DNA of 31,650 nt from CAZOKH01 sp964580315 (GTDB lineage: Bacteria > Chloroflexota > Anaerolineae > Anaerolineales > Anaerolineaceae): the NCBI GenBank assembly GCA_964580315.1, contig CAZOKH010000042.1:1-31650 (forward strand), in the 5' to 3' direction. The position numbers and the translations under genes are program-made. Shown here one piece after another: positions 22,927-30,697 of this stretch; position 1 is the stretch's first letter; each line of letters begins with the position of its first letter. The notes under the pieces are model-generated. The model had not been told where the DNA came from, did no database searches, and saw only the letters and a list, made by a program, of their open reading frames with translations.

Positions 22927-24426
22927 ATGACCGTTGCAAGAAATGCTCCAGAGCAGGCTGATGGGATTGACCTGATTGGCCAGAGTATGGTTAAGCTGGT
23001 AAAGCAGAGCGGTGTTTATGCTATTGGCGATATTTTGCCAAAGGTAATACCACTGGTTACGATTCCCATTCTTACCCGTTTTTTAAGTGTGGAAGAATTT
23101 GGTGTTACTGATCTGATTGCTACCTTGATCGCACTGTTGTCACCCTTTATGATGTTGGGAATTGATGCCGGGATTCAAGCGTATTATTTTGATGGGAGAA
23201 ACCGAGAAGAAAAGAAGCGGCTGATTTCATCCGGATATTGGCTGCTGATTTTTTGGTGCCTGTTCTGTAGCGCGATTCTTTTTCCGTTCTCCAATTTTCT
23301 CGCACGGGTGTTGATTGGTGAAGATATATATTTCAAGCTGGTTGAAATGGCTTTGTTGAGTATCCCGTTCCGGTTACTAATTGAGATAGCCAAATTTATC
23401 ATGCGCGTTGAAGAACGCGCCTGGGGTTATGTCTTGATCGCGCTTTTGTCATCCTTTATTGTCGCGGGGTTGAGCATTTTGGGATTGTTCTACAAGAGGA
23501 ATTTGGATGGTTATTATTTCGGCATGTTGATCTCTTATGGAATAGTGTTTTTGTCCACCATGCCACTGGTTCGGAACTGGTTGTTGTTTTCTGTTTCAAA
23601 AGAAGAAATTCGAAAAATTTTAGCGATTGGATTGCCGATGCTGCCGGCAATTTTTCTGTCGCTTTGTATGAACTACATTTCCCGTTACTTTCTACTCACA
23701 TATCAATCCGTTGAAGAGGTGGGGTATTATCAACTGGGATGGAAAATTGCGACCATGGTTGGGTTTATTCTTCCTTTGATCAACCAGGCGTGGATGCCAA
23801 TGCGTTTCAAGTTGTTTTACACCAACCCTGATTACAGGCTTGTCTATCGAAAGATGCTGGATTACCTGGTAGGCTTAACCACGGTTGGAGGCCTGGTTAT
23901 TACCATGTTTTCATCCTGGCTCATTGGCGTGTTTGCCCCTCAGAATTACCAGATAGCATCCATAACAATTGTTCCTTTCTGCATTATGACTGTCGCCCAA
24001 TCGATGAACCTGGTGGTTTATTCTGGCCCGGCGCTGGTTAAGAAACCACGATTTTACTGGTTAACGATTGTGGTGGTTGCACTTGGAGTGTTATTCCAAT
24101 TTTTACTCACTCCCCGGTTTGGTATTGCCGGGGCGGCGTGGGCAACTGCATTAACATATTGCTGTATGGCTGCAGTTTATATGTTCCTAATGGATTCGAT
24201 TTTGCATGTGTGCAATTTCAACTGGGGTCATACTACCAGTTTTGTAATCGTAAGCTGGCTGGGCATTTATGCCATGGGTTTTTTTAGTCAAGATTTATCA
24301 TTATCCAGTGGTCTTTACAAAGCTGGTATTTTGATTGGTTACGGGATTGTACTGGTTGCAATTCAAGTTTTGGGTAGAAGTGAACTTGATTATTTATTGA
24401 GTCTGTTTAGGAAAAAAACGGGATAA
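22927..24426 (+). CDS. Polysaccharide flippase, Wzx/MATE-like (MVF family)
   Basis: This is a 499-residue protein with about 12-14 hydrophobic segments and the Wzx-style N-terminus SGVYAIGDILPKVIPLVTIPILTRFLSVEEFGVTDL. Such proteins flip undecaprenyl-diphosphate-linked oligosaccharide units to the outer face of the membrane. It is the first gene of the rightward polysaccharide run. It is divergent from the Wzz/BY-kinase gene across an 89-base AT-rich spacer that must hold both promoters. No clear ribosome-binding site precedes the ATG; an internal ATG at 22990 is a possible alternative. Confidence 0.9.
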   Translation: MTVARNAPEQADGIDLIGQSMVKLVKQSGVYAIGDILPKVIPLVTIPILTRFLSVEEFGVTDLIATLIALLSPFMMLGIDAGIQAYYFDGRNREEKKRLISSGYWLLIFWCLFCSAILFPFSNFLARVLIGEDIYFKLVEMALLSIPFRLLIEIAKFIMRVEERAWGYVLIALLSSFIVAGLSILGLFYKRNLDGYYFGMLISYGIVFLSTMPLVRNWLLFSVSKEEIRKILAIGLPMLPAIFLSLCMNYISRYFLLTYQSVEEVGYYQLGWKIATMVGFILPLINQAWMPMRFKLFYTNPDYRLVYRKMLDYLVGLTTVGGLVITMFSSWLIGVFAPQNYQIASITIVPFCIMTVAQSMNLVVYSGPALVKKPRFYWLTIVVVALGVLFQFLLTPRFGIAGAAWATALTYCCMAAVYMFLMDSILHVCNFNWGHTTSFVIVSWLGIYAMGFFSQDLSLSSGLYKAGILIGYGIVLVAIQVLGRSELDYLLSLFRKKTG

Positions 24427-24430
24427 GTAT

Positions 24431-25585
24431 ATGCGAATTGGCATGGTTGTGATTAATTCGGCTATCGGTGGAACTGAAAAACGGTTTTCCAATCTGTTCC
24501 GATTGTTATCCGCAAACACAAGTGATGATTACCATTTATTTGTTCCTGACTTGCTTTATCGAAAATTGGTTTCCAATGGCTTGCTCAATGCATCCACATC
24601 TGGCATTTCCAGGTTGTACCGGGATGGCTTGAAGGCTGTTTATCCTTTAAACCCAATTCATTTGGGCGAATTCAAGGTTCGCGGCCTGGCTAAACTGCTG
24701 AAACCTTTCTGGCGCGCTGAATTGAAACAAGCCATTAAAAGGGTTCAGCCGGATGTATTGCATATTGCCCTGCCGACCGACCACTTAAGACCATTGCCCG
24801 AGATGCCATTTGTGGTTGAACTGGCAAACAATACTGGCGATCATTTGAATACATGGCTTGTAAGGCGGGCTGTGAGGCGCAATTGTTTATTTAACTGTGC
24901 AACTGAGGGTATCCGAAAAAAGCTGATAGAGGCATTTGCTGAAATTGACACGAGCCCTAAGGCACGCGTCATCCCCTGCAGTTTTATGGATTATTCCAAA
25001 GTTCAATTCGCGCCTGATAAACCACGACAAAAGAAGATTGTTTTTATTGGAAGGTTTGAAGAATTTAAGAATCCATTTTTATTTTTGCGTGTAATTGAAG
25101 TGCTAGCCCAGCGTAGAAAAGACTTTCAGGTACAAATTCTGGGTGCCGGCAGCCTGGAAAAAAACATGCGCAAATGGATTTCGGAGCACAATTTGAATGG
25201 CATTATCCACATAGCTTACACCAACAATCCACTGGAAGTTCTTTCAGACGCCCTGGTGTATTTTTCGGCATATCAGGTTGATAATTATCACAGCCAGGCT
25301 TTGCTGGAGGCGATGGCTAGCGGCTGTGCCATTGTTGCGTCTGATATAGGCGAGACCCGGAAGGTAGTTGACGAAAGGTGCGGGTTTCTTGTTTCCAGCG
25401 AACCCAATGAGATGGCGGAAAAAATTGATTTTCTGTTGGATCATGTGGAAATTGCAAAAGAAATGGGACAACAAGCCAGACAAAAAGTGATGCGCGAGCA
25501 AACCTTTGAGCGATATGCATCTCATCTGACTTCTATCTATTATGAGGTTTATGACTTGTGGCACAGCCGAACCAGCATGAATTAA
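24431..25585 (+). CDS. GT4-family glycosyltransferase
   Basis: This is a 384-residue GT-B protein with the N-terminal motif VINSAIGGTEKRFSNL. The C-terminal nucleotide-sugar half contains KIVFIGRFEEFKNPFLFL, QILGAGSLEKNMR and SQALLEAMASGCAIVASDIGE. The second Glu of the usual EX7E pair is in LLEAM, but the first position is Asn (NYHSQALLE), which is a deviation. It should add one sugar to the lipid-linked unit at the inner face of the membrane. The gene starts 4 bases after the flippase stop. Donor and acceptor are unknown. Confidence 0.87.
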   Translation: MRIGMVVINSAIGGTEKRFSNLFRLLSANTSDDYHLFVPDLLYRKLVSNGLLNASTSGISRLYRDGLKAVYPLNPIHLGEFKVRGLAKLLKPFWRAELKQAIKRVQPDVLHIALPTDHLRPLPEMPFVVELANNTGDHLNTWLVRRAVRRNCLFNCATEGIRKKLIEAFAEIDTSPKARVIPCSFMDYSKVQFAPDKPRQKKIVFIGRFEEFKNPFLFLRVIEVLAQRRKDFQVQILGAGSLEKNMRKWISEHNLNGIIHIAYTNNPLEVLSDALVYFSAYQVDNYHSQALLEAMASGCAIVASDIGETRKVVDERCGFLVSSEPNEMAEKIDFLLDHVEIAKEMGQQARQKVMREQTFERYASHLTSIYYEVYDLWHSRTSMN

Positions 25586-25598
25586 TCACGGGCTTATC

Positions 25599-26762
25599 AT
25601 GATGCGCACAAATGGTCAAAAGAGGCCAATCTTATTCGTTATCTTTCAACTTGGCATAGGCGGAGTTGAGGGTCAAATGCGCAGCCTGGCTGATTATTTG
25701 GACAATCGCGGATTGCCGGTTTCGGTATTTTCATTGAGCAATAAAACCCTGGATATTGATATTAAAAAATTACCCCAAGTTCCTGTAATATGGGGAAGCC
25801 GCATGAATAATTATGATCCTTCACCCATCTTTCAACTGGCAAATTTTCTTCGTCAACTGAAGCCATCTGTGATTGTCTGTTTTGACCGCCATTCCTGGAT
25901 ATACTGCCTGTTCGCGCGAATAATTTCCGGGCAAGATGTAGCCATAATCGCCAGATCGATGGAAACACGCGGATTGGTTTCACGCAGGGCTGAAATTCAA
26001 CTGAGCATGGCACGTTTTTTGTTGCGGTCCAAGGATCGGATTGTTGCATTATCAACCTCATTGAAATCACAACTCATTGATTGTTGGAATTTCTCAGGTG
26101 AAAAAATTGAATTGATTCCAATTGGGATTGATGTTGAAAGATTTTCCCCTGAATCGCTTCGCTTGCTGACAGGAATGAGAGAGAAACTGGGGATACCTGT
26201 GAACAGTAGTGTGATAGTACAAATTGGCAATCTTTCAAAAAACAAGAACCAAGAATTTTCGCTGGAGCTGGTACGTGATCTGACTAAAAACGAAATAATG
26301 GATATTTATCTTGTGCTGGTTGGCGGGGGAACCAGGCAAAGGTGGGATGAACTGCAAGCTCTGGCGATTGATAATGGAATTTCTGAAAGAGTGATTTTTA
26401 CCGGTATACAGGAGGATGTACGTCCTTTTTTGGCAATTGCTGATGTGCTGCTGCTTTGTTCAAAAGCAGAAGCCACCCCTAATGTTGTGTTGGAGAGTTT
26501 GGCCTGCAAAATTCCTGTAATTGTTTCGCAATACGATTCTGCTGAAGAACAGCTTGGCTCGGGCTTGAAAGAATGGATAGTTTCCCTTGATCATGTGGAT
26601 GAATTTCAAAACACGCTGGTGCGGCTATTGAAAAATGGCCATCTGAGAAAAGCGGTTGGGGAGCTTGGATATCAGCATGTACAAAACCATTTCTCCATGC
26701 AGAATGCATTTCAATGCTGGGAAGCGTTAATTCGCGATAGGATGGCTGAATCTTGTAAATGA
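25599..26762 (+). CDS. GT4-family glycosyltransferase
   Basis: This is a 387-residue GT-B enzyme. FQLGIGGVEGQMRSLADYL is the N-terminal acceptor-side loop. LIPIGIDVERFSPES is the typical GT4 linker motif. VQIGNLSKNKNQEF and EATPNVVLESLACKIPVIVS carry the full EX7E donor-binding motif. It is predicted to act in assembly of the repeat unit. The start is ATG at 25599 or the in-frame ATG at 25602. The 3' end overlaps the next gene by 4 bases (ATGA), a sign of tight co-translation. The sugar specificity cannot be read. Confidence 0.89.
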   Translation: MMRTNGQKRPILFVIFQLGIGGVEGQMRSLADYLDNRGLPVSVFSLSNKTLDIDIKKLPQVPVIWGSRMNNYDPSPIFQLANFLRQLKPSVIVCFDRHSWIYCLFARIISGQDVAIIARSMETRGLVSRRAEIQLSMARFLLRSKDRIVALSTSLKSQLIDCWNFSGEKIELIPIGIDVERFSPESLRLLTGMREKLGIPVNSSVIVQIGNLSKNKNQEFSLELVRDLTKNEIMDIYLVLVGGGTRQRWDELQALAIDNGISERVIFTGIQEDVRPFLAIADVLLLCSKAEATPNVVLESLACKIPVIVSQYDSAEEQLGSGLKEWIVSLDHVDEFQNTLVRLLKNGHLRKAVGELGYQHVQNHFSMQNAFQCWEALIRDRMAESCK

Positions 26763-28114
26763 AACGATTCTTAAGCTGGTTAAAATGGATGCCTTTTTTA
26801 TGGCTTGCCACAGTCACCTGGATGAACTGGGGATTTTCTGCACTGGACGAAATTGGCATTGTCATTCCATTTCACAGAATCGTTACCAGAGAGCCTGTTC
26901 TTCAACATTTTGATGTGGTGTTTGTGTTTTTGTTTTATGGACTGGCTTTGCTGAATTATGAATGGCGCAAGGGGTATCCTGTTCGATATTGGAAATGGCA
27001 AATATTCGCCTGGGGATTCTTTATTGTGGGACTAATCTCATCCATGATCAATAATTCTCCATTGCAGGCAGCCGGGGGGATGATTTTGTCATTGGGCCGA
27101 AATAGCATTTTCTGGGCCGGGTTGACGTTTATTGATTGGGATGATGAACAACGAGTAAAGACATTTCGATTTTTTTACGCAATCATTGTGGTGAATTTTC
27201 TTTGTGTCTGGTTGCAAACTTTCCAGTACTGGAATTTCACCAATACTTTTGAAATTCCTCAAGACTATGCACTGGGCATCCTGGGATTCGCAAACTCGGC
27301 AGCTTTGCTAAATTTGTTTTGGTGTGTTGCCGTTTTCGCCGCTTTTCAGGGAAGGATTGGTGATTGGATCCGTTCTGGAATCTATTTCATTACTGCATTA
27401 CTGTCATCTTACCTGACCGGGATTGTCGCTTCATTAGCCGCTTTTCCATTTTTTCTTTTCACAATTCCGTATATGCGGGTAGGTGAAAGGAGAACATTTT
27501 CGCTGTTCCAACGGGTGGTCATCATTTTTCTGGCAGTAATTATCGGGTTTGCCGCCTATGGTATTTATATTCAATTTAATCCAGTAAACGCACAAAAATA
27601 TATCACCATGATCATGGGGTATCCGATTGGTTTTCTGTCAGGGCTAGAGATAACCCTTGATTATTTCTTTAACCACCCATGGGAAATGTTTTTTGGATTA
27701 GGTCCGGGGTTGGTTAATAGCCGTGAAGTCGTTCGAACCGGAATTTCCAGATTACCCACCCTTGTGCTGCCGTACATCAATGAATTTACCGGGGAGTATA
27801 TTGCTCCATCAACTTACAGGATGATGAACCAGAGTTATCTGATTGCATTTGCAGAAACCGGGCTCCTTGGATTGCTGTGCGTGGGAGGATTTTGGTTTTC
27901 CCTCTTTCGGCATACCCTGAGATCAATCAGAGTGGTGTTTCAGCGGCATCGTGACATGATTATCGTTCGATGTGTACACTTTAGCATGATTTCGTTTTTT
28001 ATCCTGGGAATTGTATCTGATTGGTGGGGAGAATCCCCTTTGATTTATTTATTAATGGTTGTTAGCGCTCCAATTCTTTTACGGGCACAAACCAAACACA
28101 CACCGGCGGTTTAG
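26759..28114 (+). CDS. O-antigen polymerase/ligase-like membrane protein (Wzy type)
   Basis: This is a 451-residue protein with about ten or more hydrophobic segments. A large extracytoplasmic loop (~285-360) contains the conserved-looking phrase FFGLGPGLVNSREVVRTG, and AFAETGLLGLLCVGGFWF follows it. This layout is that of Wzy/WaaL proteins, which polymerise or ligate lipid-linked oligosaccharides on the outer face. Given the Wzx and Wzz partners beside it, polymerase is the better guess. It overlaps the upstream glycosyltransferase by 4 bases, and its stop directly touches the next start. These proteins share little sequence, so the call rests on topology and context. Confidence 0.82.
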   Translation: MKRFLSWLKWMPFLWLATVTWMNWGFSALDEIGIVIPFHRIVTREPVLQHFDVVFVFLFYGLALLNYEWRKGYPVRYWKWQIFAWGFFIVGLISSMINNSPLQAAGGMILSLGRNSIFWAGLTFIDWDDEQRVKTFRFFYAIIVVNFLCVWLQTFQYWNFTNTFEIPQDYALGILGFANSAALLNLFWCVAVFAAFQGRIGDWIRSGIYFITALLSSYLTGIVASLAAFPFFLFTIPYMRVGERRTFSLFQRVVIIFLAVIIGFAAYGIYIQFNPVNAQKYITMIMGYPIGFLSGLEITLDYFFNHPWEMFFGLGPGLVNSREVVRTGISRLPTLVLPYINEFTGEYIAPSTYRMMNQSYLIAFAETGLLGLLCVGGFWFSLFRHTLRSIRVVFQRHRDMIIVRCVHFSMISFFILGIVSDWWGESPLIYLLMVVSAPILLRAQTKHTPAV

Positions 28115-29227
28115 ATGACAATGCGCAGAAAATCTGTTTTACTCATATCCGCAGCAGATTGGGGTGGCGCTGCCTCAATTGCCAGGCAAGATGCGAGAGC
28201 GCTGGCTGATTTGGGCTTGACTGTTGGTTATGTTCCCGGCGATGATCGTTTGCCTGCGCATGAAACAATTCGACAACACTGGCTTCCATTTATCAGCGCC
28301 AGCAGCCTGGTGGAGCGATTGCTGCGTTTAACATTGGGGCAAATCACAGCATTATTGGGGCTGTTTTTTCTAGTTAAAAAATACCACTATCAAGCAATCA
28401 TTAACCATGTGCCTCACATTGGCAAGGTGTGTCATGCCGCCTGCCGGATTTGCGGAATCCCGAATATTCAGGTGATACATCTGCCCTTAAGTGGTTTTAA
28501 GGCGAAAAAATGGATGATGTCCGGGGATTTTAATCTTTCCATTTCTGAACGTGGAAAAAAAGATCTGGTTGAAAACTGGGGCGTTGATGAAAAATCCGTT
28601 TGCGTTTTGCCGCCTAGCATTCAAGTCAATGAAGTATCCGAAGATGAAATATCCCATAATTGTAAAAAGTATGATATTCCCCCGGGGCGGAGAGCGGTTG
28701 CCTGCGTGGCGTTATTCAATGCGCAGAAGAATCATGTGCTGTTGGTCCGCATCTGGGAAAAAGTGTTGAAACAAGAACCCGGAGCGATCCTTCTGTTGGC
28801 GGGAGAGGGTCCACTTTTAGGCGCAATTAAGAAAATGGTGCAGGATAGAAATCTAACCAAGAGTGTAAGGTTCCTGGGGTTGGTGGCCCCGGGCTGGGTT
28901 TATGAGCGTTCATCTTTTTGTATTCTCACGTCAAAAGACGAGGGAATACCGTTGGTTTTGTTGGAAGCAGCGGCTCACAAACGGGCATTTCTTGCCCTGG
29001 ACACAGGGGCCAATAGGGAATTCATACGCTCCGACTGGAATGGTATCCTGGTTCCAGTGGAAAACGAGCAATTATTGGTTGATTCTGTTGTCTGGTTACT
29101 TCAGCAGCCGCAAAAATGTGATGAGATGGGGGCTCACGCATTTGAGCGTTATATTGATTTTGCTTTGCCTGTAAAACGCGGTGAAAAAATTCTTAAAGTT
29201 CTTGAAGAAACTATCCATAAAAAATAA
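28115..29227 (+). CDS. GT4-family glycosyltransferase
   Basis: This is a 370-residue GT-B protein. The N-terminal ISAADWGGAASIARQDARAL is the acceptor-side glycine loop. VACVALFNAQKNHVLL and LLLAGEGPLLGAIKKM belong to the donor half. DEGIPLVLLEAAAHKR supplies the intact EX7E motif. It should extend the lipid-linked repeat unit on the cytosolic side. The ATG follows the previous TAG without any gap. No ribosome-binding site is needed to explain this coupling. The specific linkage is unknown. Confidence 0.88.
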   Translation: MTMRRKSVLLISAADWGGAASIARQDARALADLGLTVGYVPGDDRLPAHETIRQHWLPFISASSLVERLLRLTLGQITALLGLFFLVKKYHYQAIINHVPHIGKVCHAACRICGIPNIQVIHLPLSGFKAKKWMMSGDFNLSISERGKKDLVENWGVDEKSVCVLPPSIQVNEVSEDEISHNCKKYDIPPGRRAVACVALFNAQKNHVLLVRIWEKVLKQEPGAILLLAGEGPLLGAIKKMVQDRNLTKSVRFLGLVAPGWVYERSSFCILTSKDEGIPLVLLEAAAHKRAFLALDTGANREFIRSDWNGILVPVENEQLLVDSVVWLLQQPQKCDEMGAHAFERYIDFALPVKRGEKILKVLEETIHKK

Positions 29228-29276
29228 ATCGGCTGGTTTAAATATTGCATCCAACCAATTGAGGAAAAAATCTTCC

Positions 29277-30023
29277 ATGAATGAGGCCCAAGAGATGCGG
29301 AAGCAGGTTATAGGCATTCCGATAGATGATTGGTCGATGGAAGAGGTAATCGAATGGTGTCAGATTGCCATTCTGCAGAGAAAACATCGCGTTATTATTA
29401 CCTTCAATGCGCATAGTCATTGGTGTGCCTTTCATTATACCAGAATGTTGCAGGCTTTAAAAACCGCCGATTTAATTGTTGCCGAGTATGGTATGTATTG
29501 GGCAGCAAGATGGTCGGGAAAGCCTTTGAACAATTTCATTCTGGGAATTGAATTGATGAAGGTGCTTTTAGAAACAGCATCTCGAAATAACTATCGAATC
29601 TTTCTTCTGGGCTCCCGACCGGCTGTTTTGGAGGTGTTATGCAAAGAATTGATCACAAAATACCCAGATCTGAAAATTTGCGGAACTCATCACGGCTACT
29701 TTGAAAAAGAAGAGGAGGCTCCAATTATTTCTGCAATCAGTGATCTAAAGCCGGATATCCTTTTTGTGGCAATGGGAACACCAAAGCAAGAGATTTGGAT
29801 TGCAGAACATCGCGAGGAATTGCGGATTCCTGTGGCGATTGGCGTTGGTGGAAGTTTTGATGTTTTGGCAAAAGTAAAAAAAGACACACCATCGTGGGCG
29901 CGCGGGCGTGGCTTTGAGTGGCTATATCGGACAGTGCAGGATCCCGGCGCCTATCTTAAACGTTATGTTACCGTGAATTCATGGTTGGTCTGGCAGGTAT
30001 TAAAGGAGAATTTGCGGCAGTGA
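29277..30023 (+). CDS. WecG/TagA/CpsF-family glycosyltransferase
   Basis: The ATG at 29277 is preferred, with GAGG 12 bases upstream and a length of 248 residues that fits the family; the frame extends further left, but into the previous gene. Family features are ITFNAHSHW (Thr42, Asn44), FLLGSRPAVLEVL, GYFEKEEE, VAMGTPKQEIWIAEH, VGVGGSFDV and GFEWLYRTVQDP. WecG/TagA enzymes add ManNAc or ManNAcA as the second sugar of a lipid-linked unit, and are the initial committed step of wall teichoic acids in Gram-positives. The catalytic Asp region, usually PDG, reads AEYG here (Glu70). This is unusual, and the sugar used may differ. Confidence 0.86.
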   Translation: MNEAQEMRKQVIGIPIDDWSMEEVIEWCQIAILQRKHRVIITFNAHSHWCAFHYTRMLQALKTADLIVAEYGMYWAARWSGKPLNNFILGIELMKVLLETASRNNYRIFLLGSRPAVLEVLCKELITKYPDLKICGTHHGYFEKEEEAPIISAISDLKPDILFVAMGTPKQEIWIAEHREELRIPVAIGVGGSFDVLAKVKKDTPSWARGRGFEWLYRTVQDPGAYLKRYVTVNSWLVWQVLKENLRQ

Positions 30024-30676
30024 ATACAAAAACGGATACCCTTCCCATAATCGTGGTTTCGCAAAGTGCGATGCGGAGATGGAAATACCGTTACTTAAAA
30101 CGGTTTATTGATATCTTAATCGCTCTTATCGGCATGCTTGTATTGAGCCCGTTATTTCTTATGATTGCCATTTTAATAGCCATAACTTCAGGATTCCCAG
30201 TTTTCTATCCGTGGGATGTGGTGGGGCAATATGGAATGCCATTCCGGGGATATAAATTCAGAACAATGATACGCGGAGCAGAAAAGTTACGGCCAACCCT
30301 GTCGCAATTTAATGAAGCATCTGACCCGGTGTTCAAAATGCGGCATGATCCAAGAATCACCTGGCTGGGCAGAATCCTGCGAAAATACAGCATTGATGAA
30401 TTTCCCCAATTGTGGAATGTGCTTAAAGGGGATATCAGCCTGATTGGACCACGCCCCCCCCTTGTTTCAGAGTGGAAAGATTTCTCCCCGTATCAAAAAT
30501 TAAAAATGGAGGCTAAACCAGGAGCGGTGTCGCTGTGGCATGTGCGCGGGCAACCACGAAACCTGGACGACTGGGTTGCGTTGGATCTGGAATATATTCA
30601 TAACTGGTCATTGGCATTGGATTTTAAGATTTTCTGGGGTGCGGTGTGGTATATTGTGTCAGGAAAAAATTGCTAG
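30020..30676 (+). CDS. Initiating phosphoglycosyl transferase (WcaJ/PglC type)
   Basis: The GTG at 30020 overlaps the previous TGA and is preceded by AAGGAG at 30003-30008, so it is preferred over an upstream ATG; this gives 218 residues. One reentrant membrane helix with the Ser-Pro break (VLSPLFLM) is followed by the cytosolic domain with YKFRTM, the catalytic pair in YSIDEFPQ (Asp126, Glu127), GDISLIGPRPP and a C-terminal WHVRGQP. It transfers a sugar phosphate to undecaprenyl phosphate and starts the repeat unit. The usual PGxTGLWQV block reads PGAVSLWHV here. It is the expected partner of the WecG-family enzyme next to it. Confidence 0.92.
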   Translation: MNTKTDTLPIIVVSQSAMRRWKYRYLKRFIDILIALIGMLVLSPLFLMIAILIAITSGFPVFYPWDVVGQYGMPFRGYKFRTMIRGAEKLRPTLSQFNEASDPVFKMRHDPRITWLGRILRKYSIDEFPQLWNVLKGDISLIGPRPPLVSEWKDFSPYQKLKMEAKPGAVSLWHVRGQPRNLDDWVALDLEYIHNWSLALDFKIFWGAVWYIVSGKNC

Positions 30677-30697
30677 CAACCGGTTGATGATATTCTT

